This document shows positions 44,630-57,948 of a stretch of DNA of 64,000 nucleotides, piece after piece. A program made the translations under genes and the position numbers. Source of the DNA: Ulva prolifera (taxonomy: Eukaryota; Chlorophyta; Ulvophyceae; Ulvales; Ulvaceae); assembly GCA_023078555.1 (NCBI GenBank), contig CM041203.1:1073481-1137480 (forward strand), given 5' to 3'. Every line of letters begins with the position of its first letter. Positions within the stretch are counted from its first letter, which is position 1. The notes under the pieces were generated by a model. It ran no database searches and had not been told where the DNA came from. It saw only the letters and a program-made list of their open reading frames with translations.

Positions 44630-46327
44630 CCGTGTCAGTCATTGCAGGTGTATGGTCACTTGTCGACCGATGCCGGGCTTCACGAGTCATGCATATGGAC
44701 GGCTGGTCAGTCGCTCAGTGACTCGAGTGCTGTATTGTGCGGGTTGGTAGGGATACACATGGAATCACATGCAGTGGACAAGCATGTGCTAGCTGTTTTT
44801 AATCGCAGCATGTGTGTGTGCTACTCATGATTGCAATAGGACGCATCTGGCCGCCCGGCATCGATCTACTGCGTCAGCGCTCGAGCAAGTGCGTGCCTGC
44901 GACTCTGCCGTGTGTGGCCTCTGCAGGCACGGCTCTGAGGCACTGGGCAGGCGAGATGCGTCGGTGCATCTCAGGCAAGAGGGCTCTCCAGGGACAGGAG
45001 GGTGGCATCGTTCCTGCTTTGCCAATGCAGAACGCTTCTGTCACCTGCACAGTGCCTGCACGAGGTCCCCCTGCCTGGTTCTGCTCCAACCGATCCTACT
45101 TTGTTGCATTGTTCTGGCGAGGATGTGCGGCCAGACGCCCAAGTTGCTCCATGCCATGGGAGGGCATGTGCATGGGAGGGCATGTGCGAGAACCTTGCCT
45201 GTCTCGTTGCGCACACAGGCTGAGATCATTGAATGGCACGGATGTGATGTAGCTGAGACATCAGGCGCGCAAATGGTTGTCATCGGTCCGGGAGTGCAGT
45301 TTGCTGGCAAGCTCCCGTCAGCACTCCGTCCAGTGCCTTCACGAATTCGTTGTAGGATGTTGATTAATATCCTCAGATGATCTTAGCACGATGCGCTTTT
45401 GAGAGCAGAGCTGGGGGAGCCGGCCATGTGCACGCCTGCACAAACATGCAAGGCAGGCATGAACATTTCGGTGCATAGGCAAGGGCTTCTTCATCATGGC
45501 AGGGCACCGCTTGCATACGACATGGCAGCCCTGATTCAAGCTTGAAGAAATCAACCATTGGATTTCAAACGCCTGGCGTATCACGGGGGCTGTGCACAGA
45601 TGTTTGTTGAGCTGATTCCAGGCGCTCAGTTACGAAGAACTCCACAGCAGGTCAGCGATGCATTTATGCCGCAGTGCTGTAGCGTGTCTACAAGTGCTGT
45701 TTGCCAGCTGCACGCTTCTGAAAAACGGAGTTTCGCCTACACCGACGGAGACACAGTCCGAGACCATAAATTCCGTTCTCGCCATTAATTTCGCAACACT
45801 GTATCTTGTGTATCCGTGCTGCCAGGCCTGCTGCGTGCGTGCCCTATGCGGCTGGTCAACTCCGCTTCGCGAATGACGGGGCCGGGGCAGCGCGGACTTG
45901 GCTTCCTTTCATAAATCCAGGCTTCGAAGTTGATCCTATTCATCAGGCAATCGAGCCAAGCTTGATCATGCCGGCTGACTTGACCCCCGAGGGGAAGGCG
46001 GAAGCTGAACAGCTCCTGGGCGGACTGGGCATCAGCCCAAACGTTCTCACGTATGTTTACCTCCCACAAACTCTACTTGACCCATGCCGTGCCAGCGATG
46101 CCTGCCTCTCATTCGTGCGGATTCATTTCATGTGAGAGACGGCTCTCGCAACCCGACTTATAAATTTCATGCGCCAGGGGCGTATGTTCCGGTGCATGTG
46201 ATGCCCCCTTGATGTCCTGCGTGCCTGATCTATGAATCGTATGGCTTCCGAGTGATTTGCGGCCTTGCTGCCTGGAGCATCCCACAGTGGGAAGCGAGCA
46301 GCCACTGGATGCTGGCACTAGCATACC
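44630..46327. other. Region with scattered exon-like segments, no gene model
   Basis: On the plus strand, segments such as AEIIEWHGCDVAETSGAQMV (from about 45222, after CACACAG), MFVELIPGAQLRRTPQQ (about 45600-45650, after GCACAG) and FEVDPIHQAIEPSLIMPADL (about 45925-46060) look like exons. The last of these is also open on the minus strand (45785-46069). No family was recognised and the segments could not be joined reliably. A 16-bp exact tandem repeat lies at 45155-45186. Confidence 0.3.
45155..45186. repeat. 16-bp exact tandem repeat
   Basis: CATGGGAGGGCATGTG occurs twice head to tail without mismatch. Confidence 0.9.
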
Positions 46328-49300
46328 ATGGCATCTTCTCGTATGCAAGCCCCTTCAGACTTTGTAAATATATCGTCGATGCTCAATAATCACGCTCCAA
46401 AAGCAGATTTTCGCTACAGGCAGACACTGAACAACGCCAAGCTGACAGGCACCTTGGTCGACTTGATCAAAGCTCATGGCCTCGAGAAAGGCTGCAGCAA
46501 GGAGAAGGGTGCACTCGTGATGATGGTCGGCAGCACTTTCCCAGCTGCAGCCATGCGGCACCGCCCTCTGCTGATGGACTACATCCTGACAGACAAAATT
46601 GTCACCAACGACCAGTGCAACGGCGCCATGAAGTACTTCAAGGGCATCAAGGACGCCGACGTCGTCGTCGCCGACCTTGAGAAGTCTGCAGGCGTAGGCA
46701 TCGTCGTCAGTGATGCGGACGTCGAGGCAGCTGTGGCGAAGGTCCTGCAGGACAACATGGAAGCCCTCGAGGCCGAGCGCTACCACTTCAAGACCATGAA
46801 GCTGCTGCAGCCCATCAAGAGCATCGGCGACATGGCCTGGGCGGACATCGCAAAGGTCAAGGCCGAGCTCGCACGGCAGACCGCCGCTCTCCTCGGGCCC
46901 AAAACCGCCGCAGATGACGAAACTCAAGAGAAGCCCAAGAAAACCAAGGCCCCAAAGCCTGAAAAGGTGCTCCCACGACCCGACCGTCCTCTCATCCCAC
47001 AACTCCAGCAGCCAAAACGGGCCGCATCTGCGCTGTATGTTTGCCATGGTCACCACGGAACCCTTGTCAGGGCATGTCCTGACCAGGATCTTCCGGGAAG
47101 CATGGTAGTTCGCCTTGGTACTCTGCCATGCAGTAGCCTGAGCTCTTGCAATGTGCTCTTAAACTGGGAGCCTCCTCCACCAGGAGCTCCCAGGGCAGAC
47201 CCACCTGCAGCCCGCTGAGCCTGTTGTTGCTCTGCCATACAATCGCCCTGTCTCCTGCAATCCCCACCTGCAGCCAGCTGAGCCTGTGAGCCGCGCAGCG
47301 CAGGCAAAGCAGGCGGTGGTCGAGGACGACGAGTCCTGGAAGACGGCGGACCCGTACGCCTTCCTGCCGGACCCGGAGGCCAACACGGACGTGCACGAGG
47401 AGCTCACGCTCTCCGACGGCAGCGTCCACCGCTTCTGCAACACCGACGCGCAGCTGAAGCAGCACCTCTCTGCCACCGGTGGCGCGGTGTGCCCACCCCC
47501 CCGCTGCTTGTCTCCCCTGTGCCTATGCAGCAGCATGTGGCGTGGACGTCAATGCACTCGAGTTCGGAGTTGCACCGATGGATTCGGCCGTACAATCATG
47601 CATGTGTGTGTACATACCTGCAGCTGCATGCGGCGCGGAACTGAGGGCTTGTTGTCACGCCAGCGCCGCTCTGGGATGTCGTGACCATGATCCTCCCCGC
47701 AGTCTGTGTGCTTGCGCCGCAGCACCCCAGCCCTCGCACCTCTCGTCTCTCGCGTGCACTCCCGCACACCTGAACGTGTGTACTGCAGCCACGCGGTCCA
47801 TCGATGACCCCACGAGCAATCTCACAACAAACACAGCGTGTCCACAGGTGGTCACCCGCTTCCCGCCGGAGCCCAACGGCTACCTCCACATCGGCCACGC
47901 CAAGGCGATGTTTGTCGACTTTGGCTTCGCGGCGAAGCGCGGCGGCAAGTGCTTCCTGCGCTTCGACGACACCAACCCCGAGGCCGAGAGCCCCGAGTAC
48001 ATCGAGCACATCAAGGAGATCGTGCGCTGGATGGGCTGGAGCTACTGCGCGATCACGTACTCCTCCGACCACTTCCAGACGCTGTACGAGTTCGCGGTGC
48101 GCCTGATCCGCGAGGGCAAGGCGTTCGTTTGCCACCAGACGGGGGAGGAGATCAAGGCGACGCGGGAGGCGCGGGGGTTCTCGCCGTGGCGCGACCGCCC
48201 GGTCGCCGAGTCCCTGCGGCTGTTTGAGGACATGCGGCGGTGCGGCCATCCCCCACAACAAACATGAGCCGCCGTCGCGCATGATCCCGGTTGCATGCTG
48301 CACCGCCACCCTCAGGACAAGACAGGGGATTCGTCTCTGCGATCACGGCTGCGGGCGCAGGCGTGGCCGGCACATAGCCAGGGCGTGAGCGCGGCGGGGG
48401 TGCAGGGGCCTGGTCGACGAGGGCGAGGCGACGCTGCGGCTCAAGATGGACCCGAAGAACGACAACCGCAACATGGACGACCTCGTGGCGTACCGCGTCA
48501 AGTTCTGCCGCCACCCGCACGTCGGCGCGCGCTGGTGCATCTACCCCTCGTACGACTTCACGCACTGCATCGTCGACGCCCTCGAGAACATCTCGCACTC
48601 GCTCTGCACCCTCGAGTTCACGACGCGCCGGGCCTCGTACTACTGGCTGCTGCAGGCGCTGGGGCTGTACCAGCCGGTCGTGTGGGAGTACTCGCGGCTC
48701 AACATCACGCAGCACGTGATGTCGAAGCGCAAGCTGCAGGTGCGCCCGCCTCCGGGCCCGTGCATGCTTCACATGCATGCGTGGGTGCTCGTGGTTGGCA
48801 CGGAGGGCGAGAGAGCGGGGTCGAGAGTACCGCAAGCCTCCTCTTCCAGTGCAAAGCCTGTGTGGCTTCTGTGCGTGTGTGTGTTTAGAGGAAAGAGAGC
48901 AGTTGGTGTTGTCGCGGGTGGCGTCTGCGGGCGCGGGGTGGGGTCGGTGATGCACAACTTCTAGCGCCGGTCCACAGCCGGCCACTGAACAAACCGTGTG
49001 GTTCGATCGATAGGACTGAGACCACCCGCCCCGCACACCACCCGAGTACGAAACTGTCCGATCGTCTCGCCATGTCTGCTGCGTCTTTCTTCACCTGGCC
49101 GTGTGCCAGGCGCGACCTTGGCTGCCATGACGGTCGTTTGTCACTGGCTGCTGCCACATGTGACTCTGCGTCCCTGCATGTGTCCGTCTGTGCCTGTGCT
49201 TGTGTGCCAGGTGGCTCAGGATTGGGGCTGTTGCAGGCGCTGGTTGGGGGCGGCGACGTGCGGGGCTGGGACGACCCGCGGCTGCCGACGCTCGCCGGCA

Positions 49301-51351
49301 TGCGCCGCCGCGGCCTCGTGCCGGAGGGCATCAACTCCCTCTGCCGCGAGATCGGCATCACGCGCAGCGAAGGCTATGTGCAGCTCAACCGGCTGTACCA
49401 CCACGTGCGCCTGCAGCTCGACGCGACCAGCCCGCGCGCGCTCGCCGTGCTGCGGCCCCTCAAACTCGTGCGCACCCACCCCCACCACCGCTTAACAAGA
49501 CCTGTGTTCCTCCGCTGTTCCTGGCCACAGAATGATCGGCTCCCCGCAGGCGGGGGTGCGGTCCCGGGGCCCAGGCCATAGACCGGCGCCGCCGCTGTGC
49601 TTGCTGCAGCATGTGGCGGACGCACGTGCTGCGTGCTGCATTGGGTGCATGGCTCCGCTGCAGCTCTTGAGCGGCTGTTCCGGTGTGCTTGTAGACAGTT
49701 AAAAGGCCACAGTATCATTCAGAGGCATATGTTTGACTCCCCACAAGTGACTGTGGCACTAGCATCAGTCCGCAAGTGCATCGCTGCTATAGGGTGGAGA
49801 GATTCACACGCTGTGATCTGTGTGGTGGGAGTGCAGGTCGTGGACAACCTCCCAGACGAGCATGTGGAGGAGGTGAAGGCGCTGGACTTCCCGGGCCGGG
49901 GGGACGAAGGCTACATGGTGCCCTTCAGCAAGGTGTGCTACATCGAGGCGACAGACTTCCGGGAGGCGGATGCGAAAGACTTCTACGGGCTCGCGCCTGG
50001 CAAGTCCATCATGCTGCGGTGCGGCCTCCCGCGCCGCAACGCCTGCATATCCTCCGGCCTCACAATATCTTTTTACGCCCACGAGCAGGGTCGCAGGGCT
50101 GTGTTCCGAGATTCCGCAACCTGGTCTTTCATACTCTGTGGTGGCATCTTGCCATGCGGTGACGTGCGCCCAGGCATGCCAAAACTCAATTCTTGCACCG
50201 CGGCGCAATTGCATGGCGGGGCTCGGCCGGCGTGTAGGAAGCTGACGTGTCCGCGTCTTCCGGCGCGTCTGCATAGGCATGCATCGCACGGCGATGCGAA
50301 GCATGCTGGCAGCATTGCGTCACACTCACTCGTGTGGGGGGTGCGTTGCAGATATGCGTACGCAGTGCACTACAAATCACACGTCACGGGGGCTGACGGG
50401 AAGGTGACCGAGGTGCACGTGGAGTACGAGCCGAACCTCAAGGGCAAGCCGCCGAAGGGGGTCGTGAACTGGGTGGCGCGGCCGGCGCCGGGCGCGGAGC
50501 CGGTTCGGGCAGAGGCCCGCCTCTACGCCGACGCGGTGCGCCGCTCCTCCTGCCGCGCTCTGTCGTGTTCCGTTCCACACCGCTTCACTGTCTGAACATG
50601 CGCTCTGTAGCCCGCTACGGTCACTGATGACATCACCGCCATGAGCGCATCCTTTGCTCACCTCTGCCCCGTGGCAGATACCTTGGTGTCTGAGACTTCA
50701 GTCGGCTTCATCTCACCCTTGTGATGTTTGCTAGGACATCGATGCTGTTAGTCGACTCCCTGTTGCCTGGGCCAGCGCCGTCATTCTGTCATTCTTGCGC
50801 CAGGATCTAGCGGTGAGGATGTAGTGCCGGATCTAGGCCAGTGCCTTGCATGCGCTCCAGGTCTGGGGTGTGCACTGGCGCTGGCGAGGGGCAGGGCACA
50901 TAGCCTACTTCTCGGGCTTGCCCGGTTCGAGGGTCATCCTTTGGTACACACGCGTGTGGCGCTGCCCTGGTGCACTTCCGTCCTGATGCTGTTCCTGAAT
51001 GCGTGCATTTTGCGGACCCCTCGTGCGCGTGGGCGTCTGTGTGTGAGATTACGCGTGCTACGCGGGAGGGGGTGTGTGTCGGAGGGCTGACGGAGTGCGG
51101 TGGTGGCTGTGCAGCTGTTCAAGTCGGATAACCCTGGGGAGCTGGAGGACTGGCGGGGGAACCTGAACAAGGAGAGCGAGGAGGTGCTCGCGGGCGTGAT
51201 GCTGTGCCCTCGGCTGCATGGCGTGAAGCCGCTGGACCGCTTCCAGTTCGAGCGCCTGGGGTACTTCTGCGTTGACACGGACTCGAAGCCTGGGGCGCTG
51301 GTGTTCAACCGGACGTGCACACTACGAGACCAGTACGCTGGCAAGCGGTGA
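46328..51351 (+). CDS. Glutaminyl-tRNA synthetase (class I), 803 aa, 8 exons
   Basis: It charges tRNA-Gln with glutamine in the cytosol. Exons: 46328-46966, 47274-47486, 47848-48239, 48406-48739, 49237-49467, 49837-50018, 50352-50535, 51115-51351, with all phases consistent. The ATG sits in ACCATGG. Residues 1-210 form the eukaryotic N-terminal helical domain ([30 protein letters not shown]) followed by a lysine-rich linker. Exon 3 starts the catalytic core with [17 protein letters not shown] (HIGH motif) and [11 protein letters not shown]. The KMSKS-like loop is VMSKRK, at the end of exon 4. Exons 5-8 carry the anticodon-binding beta-barrels ([53 protein letters not shown]). The length fits plant and animal GlnRS. 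It ends AGKR with no targeting signal. Confidence 0.95.
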
Positions 51352-53630
51352 GGCGGGGTCACTTGACTCGTGAGGTGTGTGTGGGACGGCAGTGGTAGCG
51401 GTGTATTTACCAATTCATTGAAGCATGTATGTACCGGGCATCAGTATCGCAGCTGTAATTGTTTTACTCTGGCTGGGCGGGGGGTCATCACCTTGTCCTG
51501 CATCTGTGTGCATGAAGGCCATACCTGTTTGTGAGAACCGCTCTGTGTCTGCATTTGAATCCGCACGTGAGTCGCGGTGGGGGCAGGGATCAGTGATGCC
51601 AAGCCCAGTCCAAATGATTCCTGTCACGGTGAAGCCCCTGGGCCTTGAGGCCTTGCTCCGAGTCACCCGGCACATTGGCTAGCCTTTGTGTACACCACGG
51701 CCAATGTAAAAAAAATTGTTGGTTTTGGCATTGTGAACACGATCAAGGCTCCCACATTAGACATGCATGGACAAAGATGGTTCAATCTCACATGGCTAGT
51801 AACAACACAACAACGGAAACTCCCAGCGAGTTCAGTGCAGCGCTGAATGTGTCAAGCAGACACCTGCTGGCATATCCAATGCGGCGTTTGAGCTGCATAC
51901 TTTTAAGAGCATGGTCATATCTTAATGCACAGCTCTCATCGAGCGCTCAGGCTGTCGTAGCAAAACAGAACGAGCAAAATCGATTGTCCATCAAAAGGAA
52001 GCTAGGAGTCACGACCGCTGTTTGCCACTGCAGCCGTTCGGACATCCCGCGAATTTGGTCACATTGCTGCATTGCAGATTGACTGTGAATGTACCCACCG
52101 GCTGAAAATGGGCACAGGGTGGTGGTCCGCATTGAGGGTGGCCCATCGATTCATCAGCCTGGACATGACAATGTAGTTCGGATCATGGGGTCGCCCAGAC
52201 AGCTACTGATGCTGGCCCTCTGCGTCGTATGTACGGTGGTACATTTGCTGTGAGACATTGGCAATTGTATGGACAATTGAGGTGCATGGCAGCTGCATCA
52301 CATCCAAGAACAGGTCGTGTACCCGGAACATGAATCTCAGCTTACCTAGCGCATTGTGTGCAGCCAGAAGAAATACTCTTGCCTTTGGCGGGTTTGGATT
52401 GGCATGCCGGTGTTTGTCTGTGCAGCCAGCGAATGCGATATCGTGCGGCAGGCACATCAGCCAGAGCTGCCGCCTGGTTCTGGGAAAACATGTTGATGCG
52501 ACGTCTCACTTGGGGGGCGTGGGGGCATACGACGTGTGCGTGCGAATCTGTCTGGCGACCACCTGCGCCTGTGGCGCCCCTAGACCTGCTGAGTGGCTGA
52601 AGGTCGCCATGCACCAGTTTTTATACAGGAGGCTGTCACTGCAAGAAACCCCAGTTCTCGCAATGCTTGTGCACCATATGGCCAACAGCAGCCGCATCAG
52701 AGCAGTTGTGCCCCTAGAAGGTCAGAGTGTTGAGTTAGTGCTTGCTTCCCGGAATCATTTGTTGTGCAGCGATACCCCGGATCCTGTTGGAGCCTCGCAT
52801 ACTGATCACGCCTGGCGCGGGACGGACACAATGTTGAATACCGTAGGAACAAATATGGACTGCTTTTTGTTGCCGAGGTGTATGGTGAGGCCGTGCGGGG
52901 CTTGCAGGAGACGTGCTGTACGTCCGCAATGCTTGCCGCCTGAGTACGGCCGTGACCGGCGGCAGATATTTCAGCTGATTCCTTCCCGTGCCAACGTCAC
53001 CTACGAAGATGTATGGTGTGCTCTTGGCCAGGGCTCGTCCGTTGCTGTCTCGAGTCATCCAAAGCCTGTCTGACGTGGCACTCAAGCAGAGGCTTTCTTC
53101 GGCAGATTCGCCCGGCACTTGCTTGCCGTGAATTCGGAGATCCAGTTGCAACACAGACTCCTGCATTCGCTTCGACGAGCCGTGAACGCTACGCATGTTG
53201 AGGTTGTGAGTGATCGTCTGCGGTAACGTGAACGTAAGAGGACTTCCGACATGAGAGTTGATGTGCCCGCCCGCACGCGTGTGACACTGATCACGTGTCC
53301 CTGCTGTAAAATGAGCGAGCCCGCTACCTTGCTCCCCTTCTTCGTACGTCACACGATCCGTGGTAGGCACTGTCATCGGTCGTAGGCGTTCCTACTCGCG
53401 AACTCTCACCGCACCAACGCTCCATCTGTGAACGGAAATGCAAAGCCAAACCTAATACGATGATCTGTTTGCTATTCTGGAAGCGTCTGCGGCTGGTCGG
53501 ATGGGGGCGCTTCTCAGATTCTGGTAGGCAACATCATTGGTGGGCAACAACGTTGGGCACCCGAGCGTGGCCACAATGCTTGCAGCTCCCTTGCCCTGAC
53601 GCTGAGTGACCGTGCAGGGCTGCAACGGAT
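51352..53630. other. Gene-poor stretch with an unassigned open frame
   Basis: A long plus frame (52258-53073) and an overlapping minus frame (52735-53376) are open. The plus frame has protein-like parts (LAMLVHHMANSSRIRAVVPL, RRQIFQLIPSRANVTYEDVW) that could be exons upstream of the small gene at 53631, but no relationship could be shown. Nothing else was seen. Confidence 0.3.
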
Positions 53631-54067
53631 ATGTGTGATATGTTGTCAGACGATAGCCGGGCGGAGTGCTACGCATCTTTTGGCGTCGATATGGAGTCTG
53701 TCGACACGTACCTGGGCAGGGCCCTCTGCTTGGAAGCTGCATACAAAGGTATACAGACACCGCCTGCATGCTCTCGCAGCACCTGTGCCGATGGCAACCG
53801 CTCATGTTTCCAGTGACACATGCAAGACTTGGAGTGTTTTACACACACACTTTTTGTGCAGCGTCCCCCAGCCCAGATGAAGTCATAGTGCACACACCGT
53901 TTGGTGACGCCAAGCTGCATCCTCCCCATCTCCCTGACATTCCAACACCAACTCCCGAGCAGACTGAGGCCATCGCAGAAGCCCAACGGCGCCTGGGGCA
54001 AGTCATGGGTGCAGTGACGAAGTTCCACTCTGAGCTGAAGAGCTCTGCTCGCATAATGTTTGACTAA
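53631..54067 (+). CDS. Small unknown protein, 107 aa, 2 exons (possibly the end of a longer gene)
   Basis: Exons 53631-53748 and 53862-54067 join in frame at ATACAAAG|GTATAC...GTGCAG|CGTCCC. The product starts MCDMLSDDSRAECYASFGVD, has a middle segment VIVHTPFGDAKLHPPHLPDI, and ends in a predicted helix (EAIAEAQRRLGQVMGAVTKF). An acceptor (CCGTGCAG) lies 15 bases before the ATG, so this may be the 3' part of a longer gene whose earlier exons were not found. No family was recognised. Confidence 0.5.
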
Positions 54068-55704
54068 TCTTGGGATGGTGTGGTTGTGTCCTAGACCCGA
54101 GCCTAGGCGAAATGCGCCCAATAGCTTGGTATTTGATGCCCAGACCCCTGCACGACACAGACCAGAGTGCAGGTTTGAGTTCTGACCTGAATACGAGACG
54201 AGGTATCAGCATAGGTCTCTCAGCGTTGCAAATTGCTTAACTTTGGGCAGCGCAGGTGTATTTGCAGTGCGTGCTCAGAGGGTACATGGTGTCTCTCCCA
54301 TGTAGCAGGTGTTTCGTTGTGGCTGCGTGATTTGGAACGTATTCATGTGTGGCGTGGATGTCAGTGAGGGCTGTCCGTGACCTTAACTTATATTTTTAGA
54401 CTGGTATTTATGGAGTGGTGGTGTACACTGTGCTGTTTGAAGTGGCTGCGAGGGTAGTCTCATGCAGGCTGGGTTGTATGGCGCAACTTCACAAGTCTGT
54501 GTAATAAAGTTGATTTTAGACAGGCTGAGTTTTGTGTTGTACGTGCAGGCAAACGCGCAGCACTGATGTTCATGCATGCACATCATCGCCAACACCCTCA
54601 TGCTTCATGAACTGTGATGGTGCACTGCAGTGCTGGCTGCAGTGTGAATCAGTGCTACGTGCATGTGATCTTTATGTCTTTTCCCCTTGAATTTGCTGTC
54701 TTTGACATGCAAATTCGCGTTGGTTCATCGGTTGGGGAAAGTTCATTACACCATTCTACCACTGCAAGACCTTGCTGCGGGAACCGCAGTTAGGCGGATT
54801 GCCAAAACCTTCATACAGCCTGGCTACAGAGGCTGCTAGTATAACATCAGAGTCAACAATGACCCCCCGAGTGAGCTGTGGACCAGCTGCTTTAAGGCGC
54901 ATGAAACAAGACTTGCACAGGCCGCAACTTTCGTTGTAGACAGCATGTACCCTCTTGGCACGGTGAGCTCCAGCCTGCTAGGTAACGCTGGCAAGCACAT
55001 CGCTGGTGCGGCCGAGTGCAGCCAGTCCACACTGCACTTGCGCCCGGCCCCACCTGTAGCTGCGACAACCGCAAACACTTCCGGGATACTCACGTGCCAG
55101 CGGCTGCTGACCACATGAACCCTCGCACCATCCCCTCTGCATCGGTGGCCTCACAACAGCATCAAAACAGCAGCTGTTAACAATTGCATGCATCCATCAT
55201 CCTCAGGACTCTTCTAAGAATCCACTCAACCATCATGCGGACCCTCATGATCCTCATCTAGCTTCCTGACAACAGTTGCAGGCCCTGTAGCAGCTGCTGC
55301 GCAGAAGCGCCCATATCAGCCACTACAGCTAATGCCAGCGGCCGCATGGAAGGACACAACAGCCGATGGCGCCTGCGTGCAACAAATTGCACAGCAGTGC
55401 ACCCTCTGTGTGGCACTGGTCCATGACAGCTGCAGCACACTGCTCCCTCCGTAGCCGTGGCGGGCAGATGTCCTGGCACTGCTGGCTTCGGGCAAGCAGC
55501 GATTCAAGCACGAGGCCCTGTCACGTAGGAAACGTGGATGAATCGCTGCTGGCCAGGCACAATTCGCAGCTGATGCATTGCTCTTTCTTCTCTGCACACC
55601 ACGTTAAAAGGCACACAGGCTCTTGCATGCCCCAGCTACCGGGCAGATGGTCAATGCGGTTGTGCTAGGGAGGAGGCATGGTAGCTCGCTGCCTGGCGGG
55701 TTTA
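54068..55704. other. Intergenic stretch
   Basis: No supported gene. AT content is higher around 54350-54720. AATAAAG at 54503 could be a poly-A signal but is not tied to a gene. Confidence 0.45.
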
Positions 55705-56646
55705 TTATACCATGGCCTGTTGCAGATCCTCCATGATGCCAGTGACCTGCTTGATGAAGATCTTGGAGGTGTAGCTTGCGAATGATGGGGGCGGGGACAC
55801 CAGTGGAGTGACTTGCAGGGTGTGCATGACCTTGCAGCCACCGCCCGGTAGCTCCTCGACGCTCCAGGATCCCTGGAATGCTCGCATGAACTTGCTCTCG
55901 ACTAGGGAGAAGGCTACGCTTTTGTCCTCTGGCTGCTCTTCAACGCACGTGATGATGTTGAAGGACCCCCGGAACATTAGGAACTTCCAGGTGCACCGCT
56001 GAGAGACCTCTAGCTTTCCATCCTGAATACATGGTCGTTGCTGGACTTTGCAAGGTTCAATTTGATGGAACCGAATGCGGAGTGCAAGGTTGGCACGGAC
56101 GATTATGTACCATTGCAGGAGGCACACAGTGATGTCTGCCGAGGGAGCTCACAATCGGAACGGCAGAGGATGCTACTATGTTGGAGAATATTTCAGGGGC
56201 CCTGTCATGATCTGTGACAGCGGCGTATGTATCACTTGCGGATGAAGCCAATTCCATGGTGCCCCGCACAACCAACCTGCACAGGCACGAGGACCCTCCA
56301 GCAGATATGCAATCGGGCAGCGAAAATAAAATCAAAACTGTTTTCAGGCACTGTTCTGTCTATTTTCCACACGAGCATATACCAGCAAGTCTCTGGATGA
56401 TGCGGAAAGGACGCGGGATCTGTGCTGACGCACGTCAGCAAACGCGGAGCGGTACCTGCCGTCGTCTTCTTGACCAACAAACTCTACGTCTATGATGTCA
56501 GAGACTGTCACGGGTTCCGTCACAGTTTCCGCTACTGCCCCGGCAGACACGACGCCGCGTGCCATGCTTGTTTGCTTGGCTCGCCGAGTACTGGGCAGCT
56601 GAACAGCGCTGAACGCCGGCTTGAATGAGCTGAGACACGTCGCCAT
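55705..56646 (-). CDS. Plastid SRPBCC protein (COQ10/polyketide-cyclase-like), 208 aa, 3 exons
   Basis: Minus-strand exons 56646-56456, 56276-56177 and 56040-55705 join in frame at GGCAG|GTACCG...GTGCAG|GTTG and AACATA|GTAGCA...TCCAG|CAAC. Residues 1-40 (MATCLSSFKPAFSAVQLPST..., then RRAKQTSMARGVV) are Ser/Ala/Arg-rich without acids: a chloroplast transit peptide. The domain follows with SASDTYAAVTDHDRAPEIFSN, the start of the START/Bet v1-like cavity, then CTWKFLMFRGSFN, FMRAFQGSWSVEELP, LVSPPPSFASYTSKIFIKQV and the C-terminal helix. It resembles plant plastid polyketide cyclase/dehydrase-type lipid-transport proteins. Ligand binding is known for the superfamily; the actual ligand is unknown. 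Confidence 0.8.
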
Positions 56647-57948
56647 AGTGAGCCACCAATGTTTATATCCAGGGAGTATTTGGGTCGGCAGTCGTTGCTG
56701 TTCCTGTGTGGCGCTTCGGACAACTTCCACAGGAAATGCCAACTCAGTGGGCTAGTTGCTCAGGCTGCTATAGCACTGTTCGACAGCTCAAACATACATA
56801 ACCAGTCTGGAATTCCACCTGCTTGCGACTCAAACGCTGTCACTGGCGTCAGACAAGCGTGATGCTGTGTCAGCTGTGCGGACCCGGTGCACGTGTACTG
56901 CAATGGGTCGGTTGACTGCCAGCGATGCCACGTCGGTGAAGCCAGACCAGTGTCAGGAAGCCCCATACGTAAATCATATATCAACCTCGTGCTCCGATCA
57001 CGTCCCAGCGAAGATCTCTGACGGTCATCTGGCACTGTGGATGGTCTGATTGCTGTTTTGATTGTGCACCGACACGTCTGACATGCATGGAAGGCCCCTG
57101 AAGCCGCACGATCGTGTCCAATCGCTGGCGGCGCATGGGCCGTGCCTGCGGCGGCGCCTAGAGGCATTCTCTTGATTTTGTATTGCTATACCTTGACCAA
57201 GCTGTGTAGACGTATCCACACAAGGAGTCCGCGTCACCATGAGGATGCTCTTCAATGCAATCGACGCATCAAGTCAAAACAGCTTTCGCGGGAGCACGTG
57301 GACCCGAGCTTCTAATCAAGCACGGACAGTGCAGCTGCTAAATTTTGCACACCTCTGTGCTGATTTCTTGTGCAAAACATCCGGCTTCATCAAGTTGAGA
57401 TTGGGCGCGACAGCCTGCACTCACCTTGAAAGTGAAGGCGATGCACCATCCGCTTGCACCCGCCTGCACAAGCTGAGTACCATTTGTGCTTACGCACACA
57501 CAGTAGATGACATCGACACCTGAATCACGGCGCTGGACGATGCAGCGATACATGTGCTGATCATGACTAAACTACGAGTACATGCTGCCGAATCCCAGCC
57601 TCGGGCTGATGTCGTTAGCTGTCACCGAGTCAGCGCTGGACGCTAGGCAGCTGAACGCTACACTCTGAGTAGCCACTGGCTTCAGGCTGAGGCCCGGTGC
57701 ATGCTGAACTGGATGCCCCCTCGACGACAGTCAATTGTTACCGCGCACACCTTCGCCACTAGAGAACACAATAACAGGTCCTGGCGTCGGCCATAGAGGA
57801 GCACGTGTCTGTCCTGGACAGAACCTACTGCCTGCATCACTTACACTGGGCATTTCTCTGTGTCTGAGTATCCTGCGTACGGCTGCGGGGACAACCATTC
57901 TTTCCTGCGCAGAGCTCTCTGCCGCAACCTCATGTGGATTGAGCAGGC
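56647..57948. promoter_or_regulatory. Divergent upstream interval, no gene recognised
   Basis: It lies between the SRPBCC gene (minus) and the coiled-coil gene (plus) and should contain both promoters. Minus frame 56760-57167 and other short frames show no family features. Confidence 0.35.

Noticed and set aside
50925-50945. GGTTCGAGGGTCATCC as a tRNA T-arm
   Set aside because: No acceptor, D or anticodon arm could be folded around it; it lies in a GlnRS intron.
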